64,000 nucleotides of DNA from contig CANLQE010000004.1 in NCBI GenBank assembly GCA_947493215.1, forward strand, positions 248,001 through 312,000. The letters run 5' to 3'. Both the position numbers and the translations under genes were made by a program. This document shows, piece after piece, positions 8,184-17,214 of this stretch (positions within the stretch are counted from its first letter, which is position 1; each line of letters begins with the position of its first letter). The DNA comes from an uncultured Sphingomonadaceae bacterium (GTDB lineage: Bacteria > Pseudomonadota > Alphaproteobacteria > Sphingomonadales > Sphingomonadaceae). The notes under the pieces are model-generated. The model was not told the DNA's origin and made no database searches. It saw nothing but the letters and a program-made list of their open reading frames with translations.

Positions 8184-9614
8184 ATGACGCGCGTAAGATC
8201 GCCAGCAATCATGATTGTCGGCGCATTGGGCCTATGTGTCGCCGCAGCGCCGTCAGCGCTGGGCCAAGCTGTGCCAAGACAACTGCCTCCCGAGCCAGCG
8301 CCAGAGCTGCCTTCCGTCAACGATTATTCCTTGCCTCCCGGCGAAGGGCAAACACCGACCGGCAATCAGGCCGAAGGACCGGTGGAAGAAAATATACCGC
8401 CTCCGCAAGCCGCACCAACGCCTGATAGCACCACGTCTGGCAATCTGCCTGCCTCGAGGCCGGTGCCCGTCATACCCACACCACAACCCGGAGCTACTCC
8501 AGTAAATCGCGGTCAGGATCGCCCTGCGCCGGTTGCAAACACACAGCCAAACACGCCGGCTAATCCCGCGCGTCGTGCGACACCAGCGTCGCCGTCTACC
8601 GACAATGGAAACACCACAGCTGCAACCACCGACAATCCCGCAACAAATGAAAGCCAGCCAAGTCCTGGTTTCTCGACGGACCTCCCCAATCAAGCTTTAC
8701 CTTCCACCTCCGCTCCCGCGTCCGACACAATAGAATCTCCTGCTACTCCGCAAATCAGTTCTGACGGGAAATTTGGATATTATGCCGGCGCGGCCATCCT
8801 GTTTCTATTGCTCGGCGGGCTCGGCATATATTTGTGGCGGCGAAAAACATCTGCATCTTCGTTCGCAGAAGAGGTTGAGGACGATTTCGCCAGTATCCCA
8901 ATGGCAGAACCTACTCCTGCGCCAATACCCCGCAAACCTGCGCCCAAAATCTATTCTCCGCCCAACCCCGCAGAACCTAAAAAGCCGTCGCCGGTCATGT
9001 CCAATGGATTTGTGACATCACAAATTGGCGTCACCCCCGAACCAAAACCGCAAGCAAAAGCACCGCTCATTCGGCCTGTGGCCCCACAGCCCCCCAAATC
9101 TGCAAAACCGGAAGTCGGTCGCAATTCAGATACAGTTGATCATCTAAAGATCGAATTTATTGCTAGCGGCGCATCCTCCACCTTGCTGAATGCGGTTCTG
9201 AATTACACAATCACGCTGACCAATACATCAGACGCAGACCTGCACGATATCAATCTGTCTGGCGCAATGATGCAGGCAGATGCTGCAACCGCTAGAGATG
9301 ATGGCATTCAGACCGGCCATATGCTGCACCAGATCGAAAACCTGTCCGCTGGTGAAACCGTCACATTGACCGGCGATATCCGCTTGCCGCTCAACGCCAT
9401 TCGCCCGATCATTTTTAAATCACAGGCCTTATTCATCCCGCTCGCCCGCTTTGGCGTGGTCTATGCAGACCAGAATGATGCGCAGCATCAGCAGTCCCTA
9501 TCGTTTATTGTGGGCCGGGAATATGAACCACCCCGCCCAAAAATGGCCCCGTTCCGGCTGGACCTTGGACCAAAGATTTTTCATCCCGTAGGACAACGGC
9601 CACTAAACGCTTAA
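8184..9614 (+). CDS. Proline-rich membrane protein with C-terminal beta domain
   Basis: I do not recognise a named family. From the ATG at 8184 the protein has 476 residues: a signal-like segment (SPAIMIVGALGLCVAAA), about 165 residues of low-complexity Pro/Thr/Asn sequence, one membrane segment (YYAGAAILFLLLGGLGIYLW), a second Pro/Lys-rich linker and a C-terminal domain. That domain contains NYTITLTNTSDADLHDINL, which resembles DUF11-type beta domains. Starts at 8067, 8160 or 8175 in the same frame are possible. It may be a cell-envelope structural or anchoring protein; no function is claimed. Confidence 0.7.
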   Translation: MTRVRSPAIMIVGALGLCVAAAPSALGQAVPRQLPPEPAPELPSVNDYSLPPGEGQTPTGNQAEGPVEENIPPPQAAPTPDSTTSGNLPASRPVPVIPTPQPGATPVNRGQDRPAPVANTQPNTPANPARRATPASPSTDNGNTTAATTDNPATNESQPSPGFSTDLPNQALPSTSAPASDTIESPATPQISSDGKFGYYAGAAILFLLLGGLGIYLWRRKTSASSFAEEVEDDFASIPMAEPTPAPIPRKPAPKIYSPPNPAEPKKPSPVMSNGFVTSQIGVTPEPKPQAKAPLIRPVAPQPPKSAKPEVGRNSDTVDHLKIEFIASGASSTLLNAVLNYTITLTNTSDADLHDINLSGAMMQADAATARDDGIQTGHMLHQIENLSAGETVTLTGDIRLPLNAIRPIIFKSQALFIPLARFGVVYADQNDAQHQQSLSFIVGREYEPPRPKMAPFRLDLGPKIFHPVGQRPLNA

Positions 9615-9860
9615 AAATGTACCAAAGCCCAGACTGCGATGATCGATATATCCTGACAGGTAAGTAATATGTTCAAAAAGCGCGTGAGCAAGGACGCCTG
9701 CCCTTTCAATGTGCTCTACTTGGATTTTCTGGCGCGAAACGAGGATAAGCTGAAAGATAATAACCGTCTGGCCATGCCTTATCGCACATGGAATAAAATG
9801 GCTCCGGACGTTCAAAATGAGCTTAGAGCCAGCGCAAAAGCGTTTCTGGAACGGTTATAA
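9615..9860 (+). pseudogene. Remnant of PhrB-type (6-4) photolyase / cryptochrome-related gene
   Basis: An intact 63-codon frame (ATG 9669) encodes a sequence matching, from memory, the extreme C-terminus of the PhrB/cryptochrome-related photolyases: KDACPFNVLYLDFLARNED then RLAMPYRTWNKM and a final helix. The Cys in ACPF corresponds to one of the four Fe-S ligands of PhrB. Just upstream, in another frame interrupted by stops, a CDDRY string may be the decayed CxxC pair. The FAD and antenna domains are absent. The short frame could still be translated, but it looks like a deletion relic. Confidence 0.65.
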
Positions 9861-10003
9861 ATCAATCATTTGCCGAAAAACCACATAAGCTGTGGATTCC
9901 GTGTCCAATGCATTATAGCCTCGACGGCTGGAACGCGAATCGATAAACATTGGCATATTGAAGCAGAGGCGATTTGATCCTCCGCTTGCACAAGGAGCAC
10001 AAA

Positions 10004-10840
10004 ATGGAACTGCTGGTAACCACTGACTGGCTCGCAAATGAACTTGGCGCATCGGATTTGCGTATAGTCGATGCCACGAAATTCATGCCCGATGCGGGGC
10101 GCGATCCTGCCGCTGAATATGAAGCGGGTCATATTCCCGGCGCCGTCTTCATGGACCTGAGCGACCTGACTGACACAAGCAATCCGATTGAGAACATGCT
10201 TCCGCCACCAGAAAAATTTGCCAGCCGCATGCAATCACTTGGTCTGGGTGATGGCAGCCGTATTGTTCTTTATGATGACAGCCCCCTCAAAAGCGCCGCT
10301 CGCGCTTGGTGGTTGCTGACCATTTTTGGCGCACATGAAGTCGCTATATTGGACGGCGGCATTGCAAAGTGGAAAGCTGAAAGCCGCCCACTTGAAACCG
10401 GCAAGGAAGCATTGCGCCACCGACACTTCACGGTCTGGAAAGATGATAAGGATGTCCGCACAAAGGCAGACATGCTGGCCAACCTTCATAGCAAGGCAGA
10501 GCAAGTTGTTGATGCGCGTCCAGCAGGGCGCTTCACTGGCGCTGAACCAGATCCGCGTCCTGGAATTGCATCTGGCAGCATCCCAGGTTCCGTCAACATT
10601 CCGCATAGTGAATTTTTTAATGCCGATGGCACTTGGAAAAGCGCTGATGAAATAAAGGCGTTGTTCGATGGCGCTGGCGTTGATCTTACTAACCCGGTTG
10701 TCACGACATGTGGTTCCGGCATGACAGCAGCAGTCGTATCTTTTGCCGCGGCAGTCGCTGGCGGCGAAAAGGTTGCACTTTATGACGGCAGCTGGTCGGA
10801 ATGGGGTGCTGACGCGGATACGCCCAAAGCAACAGCCTGA
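10004..10840 (+). CDS. sseA: 3-mercaptopyruvate sulfurtransferase (two rhodanese domains)
   Basis: This 278-residue protein has two rhodanese domains (about residues 5-125 and 150-275). The catalytic loop CGSGMTA starts at Cys236; a CG[ST]G loop indicates mercaptopyruvate rather than thiosulfate as sulfur donor. AEYEAGHIPGAVFMD and ASGSIPGSVNIPHSEF are the paired domain motifs. The ATG at 10004 has an AAGGAG ribosome binding site eight bases upstream. metC follows 27 bases downstream, which makes a small sulfur-amino-acid cluster. Confidence 0.93.
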   Translation: MELLVTTDWLANELGASDLRIVDATKFMPDAGRDPAAEYEAGHIPGAVFMDLSDLTDTSNPIENMLPPPEKFASRMQSLGLGDGSRIVLYDDSPLKSAARAWWLLTIFGAHEVAILDGGIAKWKAESRPLETGKEALRHRHFTVWKDDKDVRTKADMLANLHSKAEQVVDARPAGRFTGAEPDPRPGIASGSIPGSVNIPHSEFFNADGTWKSADEIKALFDGAGVDLTNPVVTTCGSGMTAAVVSFAAAVAGGEKVALYDGSWSEWGADADTPKATA

Positions 10841-10867
10841 TGTTTGCATATGCTATTGGAACAATAA

Positions 10868-12064
10868 TTGACCGATAGCCCGCAAAATTCGGAAAAACCC
10901 GCAACGCAAGCCGTGACCAGTGGCAGGCGCAAGGAATGGACTGGGCCGGTTGTGAACCCGCCGGTCTGGCGTGCCAGCACACATCTCTATGATAGCATTG
11001 CAGATCTAAGATCAGGTGTTTCTTCAAATGCGGATGGTCAATTTTTCTATGGTCGCCGCGGTTCTCCTACACAATGGTCGCTAGCCGAAGCGCTGACCGA
11101 GATGGAACCAGGTGCGACAGGAACCATGCTTTATCCTTCGGGCGTCGCGGCCATTGCCTGCGCGATGCTGGCCGTGCTTAAACCCGGCGATGAAGTTCTG
11201 TTGACCGATAGCAGCTATGATCCCAGCCGCAGCTATGCCGATGCTTTTCTAAAACGCATGGGCATTACGGCTTTATATTATGACCCATTAATTGGGGAAG
11301 ATATCAGCGCGCTGTTTACTGATAAGACCAAGGCGATATTGCTGGAAAGCCCCGGCAGCTTGACCTTTGAGGTACAAGATATTCCGGCGATCTGCGCGGT
11401 AGCAAAAGAAGCTGGCATCGTGACCCTATTGGACAATACCTGGGCGACGTCGCGCTTCTTTGCCGCGTTAGAAAATGGCGTCGATATCTCGATCGTGGCC
11501 GCCACCAAATATATTGTCGGCCATAGTGATGTGATGATGGGGGCGGCGACAACCCATGAAAAATATTGGGCACGGCTGCGGCGCACAGCTCAGCAACTAG
11601 GCCAAGTCGTTTCTCCCGATGACGCTTATCTTGCCGCCCGTGGCCTAAGGACATTAGAGGTTCGGCTACGACAGCACGAACAATCGGCACTCACGATCGC
11701 TCATTGGCTCAAAGACCGCCCCGAAGTCGGCCAAGTGCTGCATCCGGCCCTGACCGATTGTCCCGGTCATGAAATCTGGAAACGTGATTTCAAAGGATCG
11801 TCTGGCCTATTCTCTTTTCAACTTAGTGAAGGCGATGAGAAATCTCGCGCGGCCTTTATCGACGCGCTTACACTCTTTGGTATCGGCTATAGCTGGGGCG
11901 GGTTCGAAAGCCTGGCCCTTCCAGTTGATCCCGGCAAATATCGCACGGCTACCGATTGGACGATGGCAGGCGCGCTGGTGCGGCTTCATATCGGCCTTGA
12001 AGATCCCGAGGATTTGATTGCTGATCTTGCCAAAGCCTTTGAACACTATAACAATGCGTTATGA
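10868..12064 (+). CDS. metC: Cystathionine beta-lyase (PLP-dependent)
   Basis: This 398-residue Cys/Met-metabolism PLP enzyme has the cofactor lysine at Lys214 in AATKYIVGHSD, phosphate-binding residues in LYPSGVAAIACAM, and GYSWGGFESL near the C-terminus, which is typical of the proteobacterial cystathionine beta-lyase branch. It cleaves cystathionine to homocysteine, pyruvate and ammonia. The start appears to be TTG at 10868. The stop overlaps the next start as ATGA. Other gamma-family lyase activities cannot be excluded from sequence alone. Confidence 0.9.
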   Translation: MTDSPQNSEKPATQAVTSGRRKEWTGPVVNPPVWRASTHLYDSIADLRSGVSSNADGQFFYGRRGSPTQWSLAEALTEMEPGATGTMLYPSGVAAIACAMLAVLKPGDEVLLTDSSYDPSRSYADAFLKRMGITALYYDPLIGEDISALFTDKTKAILLESPGSLTFEVQDIPAICAVAKEAGIVTLLDNTWATSRFFAALENGVDISIVAATKYIVGHSDVMMGAATTHEKYWARLRRTAQQLGQVVSPDDAYLAARGLRTLEVRLRQHEQSALTIAHWLKDRPEVGQVLHPALTDCPGHEIWKRDFKGSSGLFSFQLSEGDEKSRAAFIDALTLFGIGYSWGGFESLALPVDPGKYRTATDWTMAGALVRLHIGLEDPEDLIADLAKAFEHYNNAL

Positions 12065-13356
12065 TGGAAGAAATTCTAGGCTATCTTGAATCCTTGGCGC
12101 CGGACACACCGAGCAATGTGCAATATATCGAAAGCGCCGTCGCTGCTGGACTGGTGACATTGGCGCTAGTTGCAGGCTGGTTTCTCAGCAAAAAAATAGG
12201 TCCCAAATTGCGTCATATTTGGGAAACCCGTGCCGGCTATGAAAGCGAGATAGCTGGACGACGTATCCGCGATATGACGCGTCGCGCGACGACATTCATA
12301 TTATGCGGGTTTTTCCTGTCGATATGGGAGTGGCAGTTAATCCCGCAAGTGGTTTTTGCTCTCACCATTGCGATTACCATGGGCCTTTTCACTAATGATC
12401 TAATCCGCGGCGTCAATATGCCGGATTGGCTGGGAACAATCATGGGCCTGACGGTATTTGTGTCCGCCGCCCTGGGCCTAGTCGGCAATATTGATCGCAT
12501 CACTATCGCACTAGAGCGGGTTGGTATTGATGTCGGTACGAACCGCATATCGTTACTGGCGGTCGTCACGACAATCATGACGGCCGTGATCCTACTGGCT
12601 GTCGCACGCGTGTTGATGAAGCTTATCAGCCACGTGATTGCAAACAGCCAGCTTGATGGCGCGCAAAAGGTATTAGGGCAAAAGCTCGCCACCGTCGCCA
12701 TATTGGGGGCAGCTTTCATTCTTGGCCTTGATGTCCTTGGTATCGACCTGACGGCTTTGGCTGTCTTCTCGGGTGCCTTTGGTCTCGCCATTGGTTTCGG
12801 GATGCAGAAAACCATCGGTAATCTAATCGCTGGAATTATATTGCTCATGGACCGGTCCATAAAGCCCGGTGATGTGATCGCTGTTGGCGACAGTTTTGGT
12901 TGGGTCAACAAAATCGGCGTTCGCGCGGTATCCGTCCTGACCCGTGAAGGCAAAGAGCATCTGATTCCCAATGAAAACCTGATGACACAGGAAGTGGAAA
13001 ACTGGTCCTATTCCAATAAGAATGTCCGGATCAGTATTCCTGTGGGTGTTTCTTATAACACGGATATGGATCATGCCATTGAGCTGATGAAACAGGCCTG
13101 CGTCGACGTCCCACGCGTTCTCAACCACCCGAAACCCGTGGTCTGGATGTTGGAATTTGGCGACAATAGTGTGAATTTTGAAATCAGGTGCTGGATTAAC
13201 GATCCGCAATCAGGGGTTGGCAATTTCAAAGCCGCAGTGCTCAAGCGCGTGTGGGATTTGTTCAAAGAACATAATATCGAAATCCCGTTTCCACAGCGTG
13301 ATGTTCACATCAGATCGCTTCCGGAAAAAGGGGTTGTTGAGCTTTCCGCCGAATAG
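12061..13356 (+). CDS. MscS-family mechanosensitive channel
   Basis: This 431-residue inner-membrane protein has about five membrane segments before the diagnostic pore helix (AFGLAIGFGMQKTIGNLIAG, residues 239-258) and the MscS beta domain (DRSIKPGDVIAVGDSFGWV). The C-terminus has the usual alpha/beta domain ending near EIPFPQRDVHIR. It probably opens on membrane tension to release solutes. Its start overlaps the metC stop by four bases, so it is translationally coupled to an amino-acid enzyme with no obvious functional link. Confidence 0.92.
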   Translation: MMEEILGYLESLAPDTPSNVQYIESAVAAGLVTLALVAGWFLSKKIGPKLRHIWETRAGYESEIAGRRIRDMTRRATTFILCGFFLSIWEWQLIPQVVFALTIAITMGLFTNDLIRGVNMPDWLGTIMGLTVFVSAALGLVGNIDRITIALERVGIDVGTNRISLLAVVTTIMTAVILLAVARVLMKLISHVIANSQLDGAQKVLGQKLATVAILGAAFILGLDVLGIDLTALAVFSGAFGLAIGFGMQKTIGNLIAGIILLMDRSIKPGDVIAVGDSFGWVNKIGVRAVSVLTREGKEHLIPNENLMTQEVENWSYSNKNVRISIPVGVSYNTDMDHAIELMKQACVDVPRVLNHPKPVVWMLEFGDNSVNFEIRCWINDPQSGVGNFKAAVLKRVWDLFKEHNIEIPFPQRDVHIRSLPEKGVVELSAE

Positions 13357-13361
13357 CTGTT

Positions 13362-13730
13362 CTATTTTTTCAGCAAGTCCAGCGTCAATCGACCCGACAT
13401 CTGAATTTCACGCATCAGCCGCTGGGCGGCAATGTCTACTCGGCCTCGACCAGCAGAATTTAACTGCAGCAATGCCTTGGCTCCGGATTGGGCCATGACA
13501 GCCAGATCATCGCATCCCCGATCAAATCGCTTCTGGGTCATTGGAAAGCTATGGCGATATGCCGATTCCATACGATCAGGGTCCGTCATCGCGAACGACG
13601 CTGATTCTGGCGAACCAGCCATATTTGCTACCAGACCAACAACCGATTCGACGGCTTTCAAACGCGCAACGCTCTCCGCAAAAGGATCATCCTGACCATT
13701 TACTACTGTGATGGAATCAATTTTCGACAT
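13362..13730 (-). CDS. Hypothetical protein, 122 residues
   Basis: I do not recognise this protein. It starts MSKIDSITVVNGQDD, is largely helical in appearance with no membrane segment, and has no metal or catalytic motif that I can see. Upstream in-frame starts to 13760 exist, but the ATG at 13730 begins the more plausible soluble sequence. It converges on the MscS gene, with five bases between stops. Confidence 0.55.
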   Translation of the reverse strand: MSKIDSITVVNGQDDPFAESVARLKAVESVVGLVANMAGSPESASFAMTDPDRMESAYRHSFPMTQKRFDRGCDDLAVMAQSGAKALLQLNSAGRGRVDIAAQRLMREIQMSGRLTLDLLKK

Positions 13731-13999
13731 GGTTCGTCGATAGATGCTCATAGTTAACAAGCCCTAAATATGCGCGACACAAGCGTGATTGCGGCCAATG
13801 CACCACATGTGGCTAGATTGCCACACTATCAAAATATGTCACCTTTGCTGTCATTTTTTTGTTGTGCGGCGCAGCATTATGATGCAGTTTTTTTGTGCAT
13901 GTTTTGAGATTGTCTGTCGTTAGCTCTGCTGGCGCAATAAAAAGACAACCGGGACAAATTCCAGGAGGGGCGATACGCATCAACCAGAAAGGGATTTTC

Positions 14000-14776
14000 A
14001 TGCGCACGTCCACAAAAGCCACAGTTGGCACAAAAGTTAAATCGGGGATTTTCGGTCTTTCAGCTATTTTACTGGCGACCACAGCAGCCCCGGCTCTCGC
14101 ACAAGAAATTGAAGGCAGCGGAATTACCATTTCCGGTAATGCAGCCCTCACATCTGATTACCGCTTCCGCGGCCTGTCTTTCTCAGACGGCGATATCGCG
14201 GTTCAGGGCGGCATCGATGTTGCTCATGAGAGCGGTTTCTATATCGGCACCTGGGCTTCTTCCATCGAGGATAGTGCAACATTCGGCCATACCGAGCTGG
14301 ATATCTATGGCGGTTGGTCCGGCGATGTAACCGATGGCCTGACCCTCGACGTTGGTTTGCTCTATTATATTTACCCCAATGGTGAAGGCGGCGCTGCTGG
14401 CCCAAGCGACTATCTGGAGCCTTATGCATCGGTTTCAACCACACTTGGTCCGGTCGAACTGACAACAGGTATTGCTTATGCTTGGTCACAAGACAGCCTT
14501 GGTAATGATGACAACGTTTACATCTACACGGGCGTATCCGGCGGTATTCCGAATACGCCGATCACGCTAAACGCGAATATCGGTATCAATGATGGCTCAC
14601 TAGGTAATCCAGTGGGTGTTCTTGGCGATGACAATTATGTCGATTGGATGCTTGGTGCAGACTGGGCGATTACCGAAAATCTGACGGCTAGCGTAGCCTA
14701 TACGGATACGGATGCACCAGCGGTCAACAATTTCACCGATAGCGCTGTTCTATTCACTTTAGGCGTATCCTTTTAA
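14000..14776 (+). CDS. TorF-family putative porin
   Basis: This 258-residue exported protein has a signal peptide ending near ALAQE (about residue 35). The opening strands GNAALTSDYRFRGLSFSDGDIAVQGGI are diagnostic of the TorF/Gcw_chp family, and alternating beta strands lead to a C-terminal VLFTLGVSF with terminal Phe, as in outer-membrane barrels. It is probably an outer-membrane porin of unknown specificity. The ATG at 14000 is preceded by AGAAAGGGA; an upstream in-frame extension to 13895 precedes the signal peptide and is unlikely. Confidence 0.88.
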   Translation: MRTSTKATVGTKVKSGIFGLSAILLATTAAPALAQEIEGSGITISGNAALTSDYRFRGLSFSDGDIAVQGGIDVAHESGFYIGTWASSIEDSATFGHTELDIYGGWSGDVTDGLTLDVGLLYYIYPNGEGGAAGPSDYLEPYASVSTTLGPVELTTGIAYAWSQDSLGNDDNVYIYTGVSGGIPNTPITLNANIGINDGSLGNPVGVLGDDNYVDWMLGADWAITENLTASVAYTDTDAPAVNNFTDSAVLFTLGVSF

Positions 14777-14819
14777 GCCCATTTGGGTTTGAATTCACAT
14801 TAAGATTCGTCACAAAAAG

Positions 14820-14851
14820 AAGGCCGCCCTTGGGAAAGGGCGGCCTTTTCT
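14820..14851 (+). terminator. Rho-independent terminator, probably bidirectional
   Basis: AAGGCCGCCCT (14820-14830) and AGGGCGGCCTT (14837-14847) form an 11-bp stem with a 6-base loop. A T-run lies on the plus side and an A-run (CACAAAAAGA) on the other. It separates the porin gene from the convergent ABC transporter operon and could terminate both. Confidence 0.92.
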
Positions 14852-14869
14852 TATTTACGTTGGCCTTGT

Positions 14870-16417
14870 TTAACTCGCCGCTATTAATTTTTGCGTGGTT
14901 ACAGCCTGCGGATTGCGGATCACTAAGTCCATGTCACCCGTTTCAACCACAGCGCCTTCATCCAGCACTACAATCCTGTGGCATAGGCGCCGGGCTGACG
15001 CGATATCATGGGTGATGAAGATGATGCTCAGTTTTTTGGCTTGCTGCAATTTACGAAGCAATTGCAGAATGGAGGACCCCACTAATGGGTCAAGCGCCGA
15101 CGTCGCCTCATCCAGAACCAAAAGCTTGGGGCTAGCGATGATAGCGCGGGCAATAGCGACGCGCTGTGCCTGACCTCCCGATAGACTAGCTGGCATCCTG
15201 TCGAGATAATCCTCACCCAGTTCCACATCCTCAAGCGCCTTCAGAACCATAGCATCGCGGTCTTTCCGCAGAATCTCCGACTGCAGGTTCTTGACCGGCT
15301 CTGCGACGATATCGCGGACCTTCCATTGTGGATCAAGACTTGCCACGGGGTCTTGAAACACCGGTTGAATCAATGCGCGCATAGAAATCGTCCGGGCGCG
15401 GCGTTCCGGCAAAGACTGGCCCTGCCAGCTTATCGTTCCAGATGTAAGAGGACCAATGCCAGCGATCGCTTTACCCAGAGTCGATTTTCCGGAACCCGAT
15501 CCACCAACAATAGCGAGCGCTTCGCCTTCGCGCACATACAAGCTGATGTCCGTCACAGCCTTTATTTTGCCGCGCCGCCACCCGGGTCTTGGGAAAGTGA
15601 CGGTTACTGCTTCGATTTCCAATAATATATCGCCAACCGCCTGAAGCTGGGGCGCGGGTTCATCAAGACGCGCGGTCGCGGCGATTAAACGCTTGGTATA
15701 CTCCTCCTGTGGGTTGGTGATCAGATTTGCGGTCGAGCCGCACTCCACCACCCTGCCCTGGTCCATAACGATCAAATGGTCGGCATGCCCCTCTACCGAA
15801 GCGAGATCATGGCTGACAAGCAGCATCGCCAGCCCTTTTTCTAAACGCAGTTCATCAAGCAGCGCCATAATCTCTCCGCGCAAGCTAGCATCCAAGGCGC
15901 TGGTCGGCTCATCGGCAATCAACAATTTGGGCTCATGCGCAATGGCCGCAGCAATCATGACCCGCTGGCGCTCTCCACCAGACAACCGGTGCGGAAATTG
16001 ATCTAACCGTTCATCCGCGCGCGATAGACCAACACGTTCGAGCTTTTGGGCCAACTCATGCCGGGACAAGCGCGGCGGCCCCACCTGTGCAGCCGCCTCT
16101 TGAAGCTGCGCTCCGATGGTCAAATGGGGCGTCAGCGCTGTCAGTGGCTGTTGAAAGACAAAACCAGTCAGCCGGCTGCGGGCGTCCTGCATTTGATGGG
16201 CGTCCGCGTGGATAAGGTCTATACCATCAAGGATGATAGAACCCTGGGCCTCCCCGGGGGTTAAGCCAAAGGGCGTGAGACAGGACAGGCTTTTTCCCGA
16301 ACCGGATGTGCCGATAATCGCCGTACATTTTCCAGCCTCAACTGTAATATCGACACCTTCAACGAGCCGCTTGCCATCTATTTGAATGGCCATGTTGCGA
16401 ATCTCATAGACACTCAT
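14870..16417 (-). CDS. Peptide-type ABC importer, fused double ATPase (YejF-like)
   Basis: This 515-residue protein has two complete ATP-binding domains: the first with Walker A GTSGSGKS (36-43) and signature LSGGERQR, the second with GGSGSGKS and signature LSGGQAQR. The tandem arrangement is that of YejF/GsiA-type energisers of oligopeptide or glutathione importers. Its start overlaps the preceding permease stop by four bases. No periplasmic binding protein is encoded nearby, so the substrate cannot be inferred. Confidence 0.92.
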   Translation of the reverse strand: MSVYEIRNMAIQIDGKRLVEGVDITVEAGKCTAIIGTSGSGKSLSCLTPFGLTPGEAQGSIILDGIDLIHADAHQMQDARSRLTGFVFQQPLTALTPHLTIGAQLQEAAAQVGPPRLSRHELAQKLERVGLSRADERLDQFPHRLSGGERQRVMIAAAIAHEPKLLIADEPTSALDASLRGEIMALLDELRLEKGLAMLLVSHDLASVEGHADHLIVMDQGRVVECGSTANLITNPQEEYTKRLIAATARLDEPAPQLQAVGDILLEIEAVTVTFPRPGWRRGKIKAVTDISLYVREGEALAIVGGSGSGKSTLGKAIAGIGPLTSGTISWQGQSLPERRARTISMRALIQPVFQDPVASLDPQWKVRDIVAEPVKNLQSEILRKDRDAMVLKALEDVELGEDYLDRMPASLSGGQAQRVAIARAIIASPKLLVLDEATSALDPLVGSSILQLLRKLQQAKKLSIIFITHDIASARRLCHRIVVLDEGAVVETGDMDLVIRNPQAVTTQKLIAAS

Positions 16418-17214
16418 GAGTAGATATCTCTGAGGCGTTCACCCTCTATCGTCAGGCACACCAGCAGTAACACCAGCAATCCACCGGGCAACAGCAGTCC
16501 TAGCGGTGTCATATCCATGTCATCGGCGCCTTCCTTGACCAATATGCCAAGCGACGTCAGAGGTTCCTGTACGCCCAGACCAAGGAAGGACAGGAAGCTC
16601 TCCACCATTACGACCTGCGGCACTGTCAGCATCAAATAGGCCAACGCGACGCCAGCAATATTGGGCAGGATATGTTTCAGAATAATCGTCAGTGGTGGCG
16701 AACCTGCTGCCTCGGCTGCCAATATAAAAGGCCTTTGCTTTAAGGCCATGACCTGCCCACGTACGACGCGCGCCATGGTCAGCCATTCGACTAATCCGAT
16801 ACCCACGAAAACCAGCAATATCGAACGACCGAAGATCACCATCAACAGAATCACGATGAACATAAAAGGCAGGGCATAAAGCGCATCGACAAACCGCATC
16901 ATTGCTTCATCGACCTTGCCCCCGACCCAACCAGCGGTTGCGCCCCAAGCGATGCCAACAACCAACGATACCAAAGCGGCAGCTATCGCCACCATCAGAG
17001 TCACCTGGGTTCCGGCAGCCAATCGCGCAAGACGGTCGCGACCAATTTCGTCGGTCCCGAAAATATGCGAACCGCTAAAGGCAGGTGCTCGCACGGCATC
17101 CCAATCGATTTGATCGTAAGTCCATGGCAGGACCGCTGGCAGGATTAGCGCAAGCGCCATAACTGATAAAACCACCCAAAGCGGCCAATGATCGCGTTTG
17201 AACAGCGCTTTCAT
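16414..17214 (-). CDS. Peptide-type ABC importer permease (DppC/YejE-like)
   Basis: This permease has 266 residues with about six membrane segments. HIFGTDEIGRDRLARLAAG is the DppC-family N-terminal signature, and EAAGSPPLTIILKHILPNI is the EAA loop that contacts the ATPase. The ATG at 17214 overlaps the upstream permease stop as ATGA, which favours it over an in-frame start at 17241. It is the second gene of a three-gene, tightly coupled operon. Confidence 0.92.
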   Translation of the reverse strand: MKALFKRDHWPLWVVLSVMALALILPAVLPWTYDQIDWDAVRAPAFSGSHIFGTDEIGRDRLARLAAGTQVTLMVAIAAALVSLVVGIAWGATAGWVGGKVDEAMMRFVDALYALPFMFIVILLMVIFGRSILLVFVGIGLVEWLTMARVVRGQVMALKQRPFILAAEAAGSPPLTIILKHILPNIAGVALAYLMLTVPQVVMVESFLSFLGLGVQEPLTSLGILVKEGADDMDMTPLGLLLPGGLLVLLLVCLTIEGERLRDIYS

